From Streblospio benedicti (Eukaryota; Annelida; Polychaeta; Spionida; Spionidae): a DNA stretch of 64,000 nucleotides. Where the stretch lies: assembly GCA_019095985.1 (NCBI GenBank), contig CM032665.1:36065556-36129555 (forward strand), read 5' to 3'. Under the pieces are notes generated by a model that was given only the letters and a program-made list of their open reading frames with translations, did not search any database and was not told where the DNA came from. This document shows positions 43,691 to 59,600 of this stretch, one piece after another (within the stretch, counting starts at the first letter, position 1; every line of letters starts with the position of its first letter). A program made the translations under genes and the position numbers.

Positions 43691-46600
43691 CACCGGTGGG
43701 TCCATTCATAATTGCTTGTTACACGCTTGTATAATACTTATGGATATTGTCACTATAATAAGAAATATAAAATAAAACAACTGAATGCTGATATGGTGAG
43801 AGCATTGTGACTCAATAACCAAAATAAAATAATCTTTCCATTATAACTTTTATGCAACATAATGCCATTTTCTTGTTAAAGTACATATATAATCAAATAT
43901 TTTGAATCCATTATAAGTATATTAAATGTGAATGTGTATCTTTAATATTCTCAGTAAAAATCAAACATTTTCTGAAGAATAATTTCATAGCTATATATTA
44001 TCTGTCTTATCTACTACGTAGAATCTAGGATTATTAATTAATAATTCCTAAGGTAAAATCAAACAAGAGCACTAATAAACAGGTGCATGGGGGGTATTAG
44101 AAGTAAAATCTTGAAGTTTCTGCCACGATAAGCAGGGGCATGGTGCGAACTCTTAGCTTTGAGGTGGTTATGCAAAATAACAAATATTAATTCAATTATA
44201 TTATCAGACAGATACATTACAATATTGAGAGACTCGTCTATGATGATGTGCCTTTCCATAAATAACAAATATTAATATCAGATTAATTTGTATGCATGTT
44301 CCAATCTAATCTAAAATAGACTGTTATGCAAAAGAACTTTGTAAAAAAAAAATTGTGGGGCATTTGAGGCAGGAGGAAAAACGACAGGGCAACCGCCTCA
44401 GTTGCCTCATATTAGCTACGCCCCTGATAAGGAGGCATTAAAGAAAAATGATAGTAAATTACGTCCAAAAATGTACCAGCATGCCGGGCCTGCAACTTGG
44501 TAATCTAGCTGGCTCAAATCATTACCTGGTACTTATGGCCGAGGCCAACATACACTGCTTTAACTGACAAGGAGAAAGATCGGTAGCTCATTTTTTTTTT
44601 CCAGAAAAAAAAATGCCTGCATTAATATTGTATTTCCACGTTTTGTAACCTCCCCTACAATAGACACCATTTCAAATCAATAAACGCCTCCCTCGTATTA
44701 GTGCTTATTCAAGGCCGGCACTTATCAAATAGAACACCGCTGGCGCCAAGTTGATTAAAATGTTTATTACCTACAATTTGGTTGTTTGCTTGTAACTTCG
44801 TTTTCAACAGTCCGATTTTGACAGTTGACGTATCATTTTAAAGCAGAGACCATTGTGGATATGGCTATCTACACGATTATATGAATATAATATATATATA
44901 TTTATATAATTACTAAAAGAAAATAATGATTTTTACATAAGTGGGATCACACACTGATCCATATAATTTTACACTTGGAAGCAAGTGGCGGTGTTTATTT
45001 GAAGCTACTTGAGTGAGGTTGCTTCCTCATGTGTGTCGAAGTTATCAAATCATGGTGCTTTATTTAACGCCTCCCTCATTTAAACACCTATGCTAGACAC
45101 GTTTTGAAAACAATAATGCCTAGGCTACCAAACGCGGAAATAAGGTTAGTACTTTTTAAGTTTGCAGTATATCACATTTTAGTGACTTGTCCGTTTGAAA
45201 CCGTGTCTGAAAAAGGGTATGCGCAACTAATGTGGACAGCAAGTTTATCAACTAACATTTTCAATTACTAATAGATCTAAATGGTACTAAATATCAAAAT
45301 AAATATTTGTTGTAGGCATTATCTTTTTTTCTTTCATTTTTTTTTGCCAGACTATATTAAAATGTGTGTGGTTTACATTACTTGCATGAAAATGGCATTT
45401 TGGCAAGGTAAATAACAAGCACTAACAGGAAAATCATTTATTGCAGCGGCCCTGCCATTTGTTACCTTTATCACAATATATATATGTATGATGTATATGT
45501 ACATACATATACATACAGTATTGACGTGGGACACTGCTGAACATAAAATGCATTATTACCAAAGATATATAATACAGAAGATACCAAAATTGTTTAGAAT
45601 TATTTTGTTCTATATATATCTTGTTTCTCTAACACACAATATCATACATACTACAGATTGAACATCATTCACACGTTCATTACACTCTACACTCGGACGC
45701 CCCATTTTTACACATGAAAATTCATGATACTTGTTCATAATAAAACTATTACAGCAACAACATATTAGGGATTTCTGCAAAGCAGTATTCAGCGATTCAA
45801 ATCACCATTTTCTTAAAGAAATACAATACATACGCATCACTAGAATATTCCAGATGAAGTACCATAAAAATTGTAAAAGCGACATTAACATAGAAACAAT
45901 TCATACAAAAACGCAGACATGGTGCCTGCAATCAAAAATTATTTCCAATTATTCATTTGTACATTACACTTGTCACAATATTCCCAACAGAACGAACCCC
46001 TTGACTGCATGATGCGAACAGCATAAAAACTTTTACTTATAACAAGTCAAGCACTAAGCATTCTCATTTTGAAAAATTATACTAAAATGGTTTAAGAATA
46101 TAAAGTGCTGTCAATTACATAGTACAAGGACACAAAGATCAAGATCAACTGACACAGAAAGTTCTACTAAACCCACCCATCGCCTTAATAATAAGCAATC
46201 TGAAAAATAAAGCAGAATAAGCATATGATGCTTTAGGTTCCGATATAAACACAAACGATGGCTTACTAAAATGGATGTAGCGCAAGTTGACAAGTTTGCT
46301 TTCCTTGTGTCAGCCGACCCACTGTACCAGGCAACATTTTATGGAGCACAGTATACAAAAACAACTTTCATACATGTACAAATCATATAAACATACACAA
46401 ACCATATAAAGGGAATTGTGAATCGTATACACTTCGATTAATTCTACGAAATTGAATACAAACCTATTCATAACATTGATACGGTGAAAGGTCCACTGGC
46501 AATTGGTTATTTCCCTTCACTTCATATGTTTGTACATTCTATAATTTATTAAGATATAATGCAATGATAGTTAAAAATAATGGAAAAGTAATAAACTCTA

Positions 46601-47639
46601 GACAATCTGCGATAACATAATTTCGTCATATTTTCTAATAAAATAACAAGTTCCACATCATGACCACAGAGTCAAGCTATTATATTAATGCAACAAGTTA
46701 GTCATGTTCAAGCACCACAATTCTTGGAATGACTGATGAAGTAACATTCTTTTTCTAAACCAGCCAAACTTACTTTTGAACATTCATTGGACATTCACAA
46801 ATTGCATTAACAATTAATATATGATGACAAAATATTCATGACTAGCTCTGCTTCCATAACCAAGAGACATTGTCCTTCATTAATGTTATTTTCCAGCACA
46901 GTTTTGCTTTTTTCTTTACAAAACACTATGCATTTTTCAACAAGTCTTTTGTACAATAATGTACCTAAAATGTTTCTTTTTAATAACATCACTGATGTGA
47001 TCAATCACATAAAAAAGAAAAATAAAGAAAAATATGGTTGACAAAGAAAGAACAGAGAATTTTTAATGCATATTGCTCAAGCTCTTTCTATTATATGCTA
47101 CATCACAGCTCTCTGCAAGGAATAAAATTACTATCTATTGCCTCATTTGTCTCAACATTTGTTTCCTATTGACTGACTAAGCGTAGAATAGTCAATTCTA
47201 GTTAACAAAGCTGTAGACATGTTCGAAAGGCACAACTATCCATGACCAAGTTGGACTGCAAAGATTTTCTTGTCAAGTACAACATTAATTTTAAATTCTA
47301 TCAAGAAATGAATATACCACCTACAAGAATCTACACTAATTCGTTTTAATTGTGGTTAAAATTGCATAGGCATTATTCCAAACTAATATTTCCCAATACT
47401 TGTAACCACTACATAAATTTCTTTAAGTATAATATACCCGCCTTGCAAGCAAACTAGTAAACCTGTCAAGCAGCGTGTGCTGCTGCCACTGCTGCCCCCA
47501 CAGCTGTTTAGCTGTAGCCGGTGGCGGCAGCCCCCAGCGGGCTCCCCTTGCTGCTGCATGAAGAAGTCGTCTGCTTGGTGGAACCGGCAAAGCGATACTT
47601 GAGTGGAACCGTGTCCTGATCTTGGTCATGGGCCTCGTA
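43691..47639. other. AT-rich region downstream of CK1 gamma; likely includes its 3' UTR
   Basis: There is no credible coding region. The part next to 47640 on the minus strand should be CK1 gamma 3' untranslated sequence. A GC-richer stretch at 47460-47600 has CAG/CTG-type repeats giving a spurious ORF. The region includes a CAG-ended element (44133-44426). The poly(A) site of the kinase gene could not be chosen. Confidence 0.5.
44133..44426. mobile_element. CAG-ended element, CAGGGGC termini
   Basis: It starts CAGGGGCATGG; its far end inverted reads CAGGGGCGTAGCTA. Flanks GATAAG (44127-44132) and ATAAGG overlap in ATAAG, consistent with a 5-6 bp duplication. An antisense ORF inside has no domain. 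Confidence 0.5.
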
Positions 47640-50600
47640 TCATTTCTGTCTTTTAGGCTTTTTCTTTTTTTTCTTTGTGTGAAAGCATCCACAACACCTG
47701 CAGTACGTAGGATTAAGACTGTGAGCAAAAACTGATGGACAGTGTTGAGCAAGATACATCTGTTGTCGTCGCCGCCGCTATGTGCAGTTCACTTGACTGG
47801 TAATCTCCATACTTTTCTTTGCAAGAACAAAATATCTCCGCGCAACCATCCTTATAACTATGTGTAAAAATATTCACAGCTTACACATGATGTCATTGGC
47901 CTCAATTTTTCCAAGGGTGATTAAAAAGCAATGATAATGAAAATGATAAAATTAGGTGCAATGATGGATTGTCTAAAAATCATCAGTATGTGAATTTATC
48001 AGAATTCATAGTCATGTATTTTGCAGTCTTATAAATTAGTCTGGTATTCTTGATACCAGCTCATGCCCAGCTTTTAATTAGACATCACACTAAGTCCTTC
48101 TTGTCTTCTTCTTTTTCCTCCTTCTGAAGAAACAGCATCTGAAAGTGATTTAAACCATTTAGCATGATCTTGGCTATATGAAATGCGGCTATGGGAGTTG
48201 TACTGTAAACAAATGCAGGAATACTTACAAAAAATGATCATATTCTAGTCATTTCAATCATATGGTACAAAATTGAAAAGGCAAAATTTACACATATGTT
48301 ATATACAAGGGGAAAAGCATGTGAAAAACATATATCTTCATGCTCTTGTTCATCTGGACATGCCTAAAATATTGATAAGTAATAACACAAATTATCTTTT
48401 AGTGAATTAAGATGTATGCACCAGAAATCAACATGGCTAGGTGTGTTCTAGACTTTAAATCAAGACAAAAACATGGATGATACTTAATTTAAGTCTATGA
48501 CAACAAATACAGAGTTTGGATTTTAATAAATAAAAAGTACATGTATGAACGGTGAAATACATATCATATAACGAAAAGCAATTATTATAGCTGAAGAGCA
48601 TATTATTACTTTCGAAAGGCCATAATATGTATATGAATGAAAACAGCTTTCTGCTTAATGTTTAGTAACATGAGCATTTTAGTATGTGATTGCTTTGATG
48701 GAGATTCCCCACCAGTTTCAATGCTGCAACTTAAATACAGGAGTCAATGGTGCTGCAGCAACTTACATATGGTCATAGTGGCATAGCACAGATTATATAG
48801 AGCTACAGTGCTATTTAATATTTCAAACCATATCATATCACTAGATAAGATTATTACCTACAAAAGGTGGAATTCATAAAAACTGAAGCAATAACAAGAG
48901 AGAAAATCAAATTTAAGAAAAGCGCCTAAGATAACCTTTCTTGTACCCTTAGGAGATGTTATTCTCGCACGATATTTTTGTAAAATAGTGTTACTTTTGG
49001 TGGTAAAATATCTGTATTTTTCTTACACATTTTACACATGTGACTATGCTAGTAAACACCAATTTAAAAGTACTCTAAAATTGGCATTGTTTATTTTTAC
49101 TCTGATGTATTTAACCTAGTTTGAAGCATACAATTTGATTGTTTATATTCTAATGTAAATGCACATGGCCGTTCAACTGTGTAGGAAAATATCAAAAATG
49201 TATTAAAATAGCTAAAACTTGTTTAAAAACATTTCTTAGTGACATGGGATGAATATAAATCGCGCCTCCTGTTTGATACTAGAATTTTTTATTGAACTCA
49301 TTTGTCAGACCGCATCCACCTCATGCTGCGCACTCAGATATGCCAAACTCGTTCAATAAAAATTTCTAGTATCAAACATTTGCGTTTCCTGTATGCATGA
49401 ACAGATAGTCCTTGTGCCATGAAACAAGCTTGTCAGCTACAATGACTATCTGTTATTCATTGGAATAAATATATTGTATTTTGCTCATGAAATTGTTGAG
49501 CACCCACTTGTGAAATATAAATCTAGTTTTTGTTATACACGTAAATATATATGTAAAAATGAAAATATATAACATTGATAACAATACATATGTAACTAAA
49601 AACAATTCCAGCTATTCTTAACATTTAATATTTTTCCGAAAGGAAACTTCACTCTGTACTTACTTAGTCTCGTCTACAACATCGACTTCTGCAGGTGTGG
49701 TGATGGGGGTGTTGGAGTGGCCGGCAATCTGGTCGTCAGGGTTCAACTCCCCGTTGGTGGAGCTCACAACCTGAAAAGAGGAGTGCCCCATAAGTATCAT
49801 GCTTTTTGGAGGACAATCAGGGTGGTTATAGCCATGCCGTTCACCCATTAGAAACAAACAAGATAGTGATCGCATCACTAAACAACACAAGTTTATAAAT
49901 AACATAACAAGGTGAAATTTTGTATCATTTCATATCTAATTTACAAAATTTTCAGTATAAACAATATTTCAGACATACATAAGAATCCCTGAACTCTAGC
50001 AACACTGGAATTATCCATTTTGTTGACGCATCATTGGAATAGTAATACAAAAGTTAGGGACAATGTTGAAAAGATACTCATTTCAAAACAATAAAATAGA
50101 GAATTCAACAGAAAAAAATGAAGTAAGAAACTAAAGTATGAATATTCAAGAGAAAATGTGTTATTTTTTCATAGAGCAAATGTGTCACAAAAATAAACAA
50201 AATAACGTTTTACAGACTAAAAAGATTAAGAGTAATATTTTAGAGCTTGTGATATCCGCCTTAGTCAATTGTCTGTCTACCCATATACAAACATGCTTTA
50301 TTAACTATTGATTTACACTATCTCATTTTAATGATGGTACATTAGACGCTTGACATGCATATGCTATAACTACGTCGGCAGCCTTTACATCATAAAGTCA
50401 TCATTGTAGGTCAAAAGGGGCTGACATTAAAATTGTCCAAGATAGTGGAAATCAACAGTTATCAAATAAGAACTTAAAAAGATCATTCAGTTTTTAACAT
50501 AAAACATGCTTTATAACATATTATATCACATTATATACCTTGCAACCTAAATAATGCAATGGATTGTGTTAGACAACCCTCAATTGGTAAACTAAGCCTA

Positions 50601-53600
50601 CAGCAATTTCGACAGCCTGTGATGAAAACCACTAGTGGAGACCGAGGAGGCACCAGTGTGCAGACACAACATGGTGCCACTTCATCATACAACATAATAT
50701 GCTGAAGGGAATAATGCGTGTAAAAAATTAGCATTTTTGACTTTAACATGATTTTCTTATTTCACTTATATAATAAACAAGACAGTCACAAGATGTTCAA
50801 TAATAAGTGTGGTTATGAAGTCTACTTTGCTATCATCAAATCCTCATTATATTACACAGCATAAAATGAAAATGTGTGACTAATCAGAAGGCACCAATCT
50901 TTGACACAATCAACATTCCCACACTTATATTGTGTACTCAAATTAATGTTCCATCGGGATATAAATAATTCTGTTGCTAATATTTTTACTGAGTACTTTG
51001 AGTGTTTGTAAATTTCTGACAAAAATATAACATACATGACAACGGATACATCAAGTTCAAGATGAGTGAGTGATCAGGCTTTAGAAAATCATTAGAATCA
51101 AAACATCTTTAAAAAAAACCATCACTTGTGTAATTCATCTATCAGATTTAAGGACATGACAATGGATTGATGATAGGGAAAAGTCAAATTCTGCTAGGCA
51201 TTACACAGGGGGAATTATCCACAAACACTTATGACAGAATTAAATCTATAGAGTTCCTACGCATTGGTAACCTTAAACAAAGCAAAACTTGTGATGCAAA
51301 CTTTGTGACAAAAATGCATTTCTGAAGTCCAGTGACTACAAAGACTAATTCAAAAGTGGTAAAATGTTCTGCATACATCAAAAGAATGACGGTAGCCTAT
51401 CAAAAACAACATTGTACAACATAAAGTCATCAGGCAAAAAACAACACAAGGACATGCATTGCATCCATGCGGAGTAGAAAAGACCTGACAAGCAAGGGAA
51501 TGTACCTGAACCGAACCGCCATGGCGATCTGCTGGGGTCAAATTGGCCCCCAAGAGATTGCTTCGGGGATTCTCACCCCACGCTGTGCCCCGCCCCGCAT
51601 TGGCCTGCTGCAACACCAGGGCCCAAAAATAAGCAGCCGAATACAAATTATTGACGTTACACAGCACATACAGTTGCAGTTAAAAAAGTTTTTAAATAAA
51701 ATACGAAAAAGACCTCCGATTCATTTTAGATGAGGAAATACTTTGTTCAAATCCTCATTCACAATACAAAAGGAAACAAGTTACAACTAGCAGGAAACTA
51801 TCAATTAAATACAGCTAATTATTTTCTAGTTTGGACATGCATCAGCAGAATAGAATACAGGATCTAAAGAATAATAAAAATAAGCTCCTTCAATATAGAA
51901 CAAGTACTTAGACATCAGTATCACAAAAAAGGCATTTTTGGAGTTGGCCAATGTGTTCAAGCTCCAATTTGAGATATTGCCGAGAATACTGAAACCTATA
52001 TAGGTGCTGCAGTCAAACAGGTGAGAAGCATTACGGTTGTTGGTGCTGCTACGTACCCGTGTGCCCCCCGCGGCTGCCGCGGCGGTGCGCGGGTCAGCTC
52101 CGCGTTTGTGGTCGTCAACTTTGTGCGGCGATGGCACATCCTGCGAGAGTGACCCAACAGGGGTGGACTGAAACAAGCCCACACAACTACCATGATAAAC
52201 CAGCATATATTCCTACATCGCTGGACTCGACAGAAAAACAGAGAGAAACCAACTAAAACACAAAAAAAGGCCAATATGTTATTAGTCAAACCGATGTCAT
52301 CATTCCCCAAATTATGTACGGAATCAAGCTATCAACGGTGAAAATATTTAACAGAATGAATTTCAATGTCCATGCACTCAGTTATCTATTTGATTGAACA
52401 ATTCTGCATTGAAATTTACATACTGATAAGATAAATAAATACTTGAGAACTTGGAACATTTGGATCAAAATTACAAATATCCACATGGCTGATGATCACT
52501 TGTGAACGATCCCATGCCTGTGCAATCTGCTTTTTTGGTACTCTCTTGCTTATTTAAATTTTCAAATTTATAGTACTCATATATAGTGAGATGGAGAGAT
52601 TCTCTGACCAATCAAAACTTCTTTCTTTCTTCTGCTGAAGTTGAGCAAACACACTATCATAATCAAAGATTTCCTCTTTGTCGCTTGAAATCTATTTAAT
52701 TTTTCTTTGGTGACTCAAATAAACCTAGTCTGAGACGGAACAAATCCGAATACCAATCCCAGGTGACAAACAGGCCTTCAGCACTGTTTATTTTTCATGC
52801 TTGAGACTAATGAAACTGCAATTATGGCCACAAATATCAAAAATTAAAAAAAATCTACTGATTGTTATTACTTTACGAAATGTAGAATTTTGACAAAATG
52901 ATGAACTGAGTGCATCAATGAACACCTGCACAGTGTAAACTTGACAGCTCTTATTTTCAAGAAACAACTGTAGATGATCGACATGTTTTGATTAATAACA
53001 TGAATGCAATGCATCAACAGGAAGAACAGAAGAGAACACACCAACATAAAGTGAAAAGAAGACATCCACAATATGAGACTAAGAAACGGCCTAGAGCAAG
53101 GAGGACCTGACGGTGTTCTGGAGCAGTAGAACCTGTGAAATGAGAGAACGTTAGTGTGTTGGGGTCATACCTTTTGCTGAGACGAAGCCGCCTGGTTTTG
53201 TGCCGCGTGGTGCCGCTGACGTTCGTCTGCCGGTACAGAACGCAACGGAGACAAATTTGCAGCAGCATCTGGTATGCTAGCTGTTCCTCCAGGCTACAAT
53301 TCAGGGCATTAAAGCACACAACAGTCACAAACAAAAATCAAAGCATGCACAAATAAAAGTTCATAAAACTCAAATGAAAACACAAATAGAAAAGCCAACG
53401 AAAAATAAATATTATGAAAACTCTATATATACATATTAGATGTTTTAGAACATATGAATTAGGAAAAAAACAGAAGAGATGATTGGAGGCAATTATGGGA
53501 GAAAAGCAAACTCAAAGACAGTCGGACAGCACAGTAATTCAAAGTTTGAGACAACTGATGTTTTTTTATCAGGACAATTGAGACTTCTATCTAAATGACT

Positions 53601-56600
53601 TGGCCGAAAAGATGACCCACATTGTATGATTTCCAGTATTTCCAACGAATTGTTACTGTTTTTCAACTTGTTGCTTCGATAATGCCTGGCATTCTGCCTA
53701 TGATGCACATCGTGATCAGTTATTATATGGTACACAATTATAAACAATCTAGACTGGAGGTTTCTGATACTAAATTATCGGCTCACAATGAATGTACCAC
53801 AACTAAAGACCCGTAAAGATACATATCCTTAAGACTTCCTTTTTGGTTACAATTGACTTAAGCATATCATTATACTGTGCTTGAGGTTGATTGTCAGGTT
53901 GAGCAAGTTTTTTATTCATTACTGTGGTGTCTGGTCTAGAAAGAATTTGATATTATTGCGTATGAAAGACAAATGCATCTAATCTCTGTTAATGTGATTT
54001 AAATACGGCAAATACCTTCATACACAAAAGTCTAATTTACAACACAGTTTATAAAAACTACAACTTTTAAAAGAAATAATATTACTATTTTGTCTTCCAT
54101 CAACATTACTGAGAACAGACAATTTAATGTTAAAATCATTTCATAAGAAATATCCATCAGTGATTATGCACGTTGTCAGATAGTCTCCATTACAGCAATA
54201 TATAGCAAATAGCGAACTTTTCATAATCTTGATTATATAGCCAATACATGATTTCATGCATCCCGTTTGCATTATGTAAGTACTAAAGACCTCAAATTGA
54301 AATACGTATATGAAAAAAAGTCAATTCATATTTAGATATACATTTTTTTTACATTTTTCAAATTGTGGTTCTTTCAAGATCTGAATGCCACATACCAACT
54401 GTCGTCCCGTCCAATCGAAATCCCAGTCACATTCCCAGCCATTTTTTGCCATGAGATCTGTGAACAATTTCCGCAAGTAGTCATAGTCAGGAGTTTCGAA
54501 AAAATCCAATCTTCTAACATAACGAAGGTATGTGGCGAATTCTTCTGAAGTGAAGACAAAAATACATTGAAAACTCAATGATTAGATAAAAATACACTAC
54601 ATGCAATTTTAATATATGCAATTGTGATCCTGTATGAAATTTAACATTCTCTGGGTGGTGGTGTTAATGGAATCTTCAATACAAATTCTTATAATCTATA
54701 CAAAAATCATTACCCGGAAAATTTTCACAAAGTACTTCTATTGGTGTTGCACGCTTAGTGTCTCCAATTTTCTGATATCTTTCTTTCAAAGTATCTGCTT
54801 TAAGTCCTTGCCAAGGCAAACTTCCTCGTAAAAAATACATGAACATGTGACCTAGTGCTTCAAGATCATCTCGCCTACTTTGTTCTGGAAAAAACAACAT
54901 TTAAGTTATTGACAAGAACCAATCTACCATTATCCCAACCCATCCCCCCAAAATGGGTATATCAACTCTTACGGACAATATAGTTCAGTTAAAAAAAGAT
55001 GACCATGAGGTCCTATTTCGCTCACCTGTCTATCACATTTTATACACTTTTATGTTGTCATAATTCAATTGTCTTGTTTTAGCTGTTTTTTTAATGTTTG
55101 TAACTACACTGAGTATTGAGTATTGAGCACCAGGGCTCACGGAGATGCCAAAAACTCAGCAAAAATGAAATTTTGGGCCTTGAATCAATCTATAGAATCA
55201 ATACTCTATATTTTAATAAGGGAATCTTTACTTTTACAACAACAAAAACGTAACAGAAACAATATTGCCATACCCTTTCCTAAATGTGTATTGATGCTCA
55301 TATAGCGAGCAGTTCCCGTCAAGCTTTTATGCTCCCTATATGGGATGTGTCTATGTGTCTCTGGATCAATGTATTCTTTGGCCAAACCAAAGTCGATTAT
55401 GTGAATTATGTGATGCTTTTTGTTGGATTGTCTTCCTATTAGAAAATTTTCTGGCTTCACATCTCGATATATGAGGTGCTTTTGGTGAACGTATTCCATT
55501 CGGCTGATCTACAATCAAAAATAAGAACTTTATTTTTCCTTTAATAATGCCTAATCGATCATTTGTTACACGTAGGCAGATTTTCCTTAACTGTGACATG
55601 AATCTTGACTATGATTAACAATCTTATTAGCCGCATTTTGTAGGCCAGTTTTACTGTACACTGTAGTCTATATAAATATTGTGCAACGATTCCTAATGCA
55701 TCCCAGTATACAGATTTCATGACATCATGGGTTTTCCTCACCATACTCAAAAGCGAAAGTCAAAACAACACAATGCAGGGTGCTCGGATGGTTGTATACA
55801 GTAAATAGATGAACGACTAGCGCCACGCCACTTGGGTCAATCGTCAGGACCACTAATACACACATTCTGACCAAGTGACATCCCCATCCTTGCACGGGAA
55901 GGCCCCAAACAAGACTTAAATCTAAGAGAAAATGCAGAGAATCGGACATTGTTTATATCGTCATTTTGAACTGTGACATTACATATTAATGTGCGGTTTG
56001 GCCCGGCGGCAGGACGATATGACAATCTGTTTAGTCAGAGAAACTGCAACGAATTGTGCACTATATTGTGGAACGCAAGTTTTTGAGAAGGCAGCTGAGT
56101 GGTCAGCTTCCTGAACTGGTCTTGGTGACTATAGCCTGGGCAACATTATTTGCCCGGCAAAATCAGTTTGAGTTTGACATTTTCGTTTCTCAGTCCGGTG
56201 TGTCAACAGCAACAATAACATTTTGATGTAATTTTCAACAGAAATCCAGGGCTGCCAAGTTGAATTTTCAGAAAACAGTATTCACGAAGGCTAAAAACCA
56301 TATTTGGAGCTAAAATCCTTACTGACAGGGGCTAAAATCAGGACTATTTTCCATATTGTTTAGGGTCAATAAAAAGAAACAAAATCCATGTTTCCACAGT
56401 TTTATCACTTTTTACAAATCATTTAAGAAGTTAGAGGACACGATATCACTGGGAAACTCCTATGTCAATGCATGATCTACTGATTATAAAATCACCTGAG
56501 TCTGTGACTGCATTCCATCCTCCATGGGAAACTGAGAAATCACTATGACACAGATTACAATGTGCATAAACTGGCCCTTTAGTAGATTTCACAGTAAAAT

Positions 56601-59600
56601 TGTTCCTTTCCGTGTAGCTTGGAAGAAATACTTGACCCTTTCTCTTAGTAATCTTCGACATTAGTGATCATATACCTCAGTAAAGTGACAAAATAATATG
56701 AAATTTTGAAAATAATAAAATGTTTCCCCAAAAACAACATGGCCGCCAATGCCATGCGATGATTTCTTAATATGTCTTTCGCGATTGGGCAAGAAGCAAG
56801 GGCTACACGTATGTCACGATTAGCCAATTAGCGTCGCCGTTACGTATAATGACTTCTCGTTTCGTCTTGCGTGATGTGCCATGGCTGGTCAGTATGTAAA
56901 CAAACCTTTTTCATTCTAAATTTATTCAATTATTGTATTTGTTTGACGATTTAGGCGTTTAACGAATCTTGTGTTATATACATCGAAAACCGTATTATTT
57001 GCGATACAAGCCGTATTCCCGGACTGGGGTGTCAAAAAAACGTATTTTACGGGTAAATCCATACAACTTGGCAGCACTGGAAATCCACTGATTACTGAGA
57101 TTTCTATTTATTTGCAAAGATGTTTACTACGCACATTTTCCACAGACTACACAGCAAATTTGATGCCTCAAAAACTCATATTTGCATGTGACAAACCCTG
57201 GCATGTGATACACCGTTTAAATCGACTTAACGCCATCTTTGCAATGAGATCTAATTTTTAAAATCAGAACTAGTTTCCTCCAGGTGTAACAAACCATAAT
57301 AGTTTAGCATCGTGGACATGGTATACGTAGTTCAAATCAACGATAAACCGATTTGACAAATGCTAAAATCGTATCATCATGAGCGCTGTTACAAATTTGC
57401 CACATGGCACACTGTTAGGCCTGTAACGATACGCTTGAGCAACGATACAATACACATCACAATAACAAAAAACATACTTCAAAACACACAACAGTCTGTA
57501 CACGCTGTGCGTTATGACTAGTAGCACAAAAATTGCCCTGAAATCTATACTGAAATAGTGGGCGCCGTTATTGAAATCCATTCAATTGACATTTTGTTAG
57601 TAACGCTGTTCACAATACAGCAAAGATGGCGGCGCCCATACTCATGGGAAAAGACAAAGATTTACCTTGAATTATGCAATATTTTGCATATAAATTCATT
57701 TATCAGTTATATCGTGAAAGTATTGCGATATAGACTATCATATCGATACTTTAATCGTGAGTAAATAAATCGTGATTCAGCGATGCATCGGTGTATCGTT
57801 GCAGGCCTACACACTGTGTAAGGCTATTTCTTTGAAAAATAGCAGACACCTGCTCGTTTTTGCATGCAGGTAATGGCTGTCAGAATGTTCACATTTTTTG
57901 TGGGGAAATCTTAAATCACTCCTCTCACATGAAACATCAGATATTATGGTGGATGCCAGATAAGAAATAAGGCATTTGGGAAGCCAAGCATTAACTGTGG
58001 ATGTCGGATAACTAGTATTTCTTACAAAACGATTGCCGTTGCCACCTTGAGTTCTGTTAAAATTCACCATATAAATAAAACATGAAATACGCAAACTCAC
58101 CAACTGAATTGCTGCCATCAATACCGTCTTCAAGGTAAATTTCCTATCACATAAATCAAACAAATCTTCTAGACTTGGTCCAAGCAATTCCAATACCAAA
58201 GCATTGTATTTACCGCAAGGGCCAAAGTAGTAAACTTGAGGGATACCCTCTGAAAAACAAGATACAAAAAAACACATAAAATTCGTTTCAGAAGAAAAAT
58301 GTCATGATTTATGATCATTTATCATCACATTATGGTCAGAATTGCACTTCTTAACAAAAACAAAAACAAAGTAACAGAGCCAAACTATTAAGTTTTGTCT
58401 TATCTAATACCCCATCCATAGGTTCTAGGGGGTGGGGGTACGGGTCAGGAAATTTTCCAAGCAGATCAAATCCCCCAACCTGGTTGCAAAAGTGAGCCAA
58501 CAATAAATACGTTAGTCACACCCAAAATTACAATGCTAGTGGGTCTGTAACATACATCAAATATGTTTTGAGATATTACATGTATAACTTATCCATAGTG
58601 TGATAGTTGGGAAACACAGATATGCTGGTAGACTAGTGCACCATTGTCTTTAAAATTTGCCAGCAATGTCTATGTCCTTGTTTTCATCAGGATTCGTTCT
58701 TGTGGCATATCACGGTCAGCCCGAAGAACGAGCCCGTGCATCACAAGAACCCACCTGATTAAATAATTCATGTTACAAACTCACCCCGTTCGGTCTATGT
58801 AGCATGTTCAAATTTAGTTTGATTATTTTGTCTTGCGCTGACTACTATGGTGCCCCAGATAAATACTGACCTATCAGTTCAAGACTTAATTAAGTTGTCT
58901 ATATGTTAACCCTCTTAGAGCGGTGGAAACTATAGTTGCCCACTAAAAAGACCCCTTTGGGTCACCACATTTCACATAAAAACTGTCAATTTTGTATGAG
59001 AAATTCGTATGTGGCTTCAAGACAGTTAGATTACGGTAAAACTAAGATTGCTATGAACACAAAGCAACAGTACAAATCAAGATGAACAAAAACAATTAAC
59101 TATTAATGGATGAATTATCCATCAAGAAATATTTATGTACAGTATATTATCTCAGGGTCAGGATTAGGTGGAAAAGTGCTACTCGTCAGCAGGACGAGTA
59201 ACCTTCAAATATCTACTCGTCCTGCAAAAAATGTACTCATCCTCCTTACACAAAGCTCTACATTTGTATACCAAATTGACTGGAATTGCTACTCGTCAAA
59301 AGAACGAGTTGCTAAAACATTCCACTCGTCCTCCATACATAAGTTTTTACTAGTCAATACGAGCGGACGAGTGGTTAATCCTGACCCTGTTATCTTAACC
59401 ATAATATATACTAATCTACTTAAAATGAAAAAAACAACAAAGTAATATTTACCAAATTGGCCCAACTGTTTGTAAAATCTATACTCCAAATGTAATTGAG
59501 GTGCCCTTGATTTCATAGGCTCCTGGAAGAAAAGAAGATAATATTTACCATCAACTAAATAACATTTATTTAATCAGTTGTTCAATGCTCTTGAATTCAG

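Noticed and set aside
47423-47752. 109-codon ORF on the minus strand
   Set aside because: It overlaps the last CK1 gamma exon in another frame; the real reading gives the conserved KCCGCF tail.
53014-53334. 106-codon ORF over a CK1 gamma exon
   Set aside because: Wrong frame; the spliced reading [15 protein letters not shown] has proper acceptor, donor and phase.
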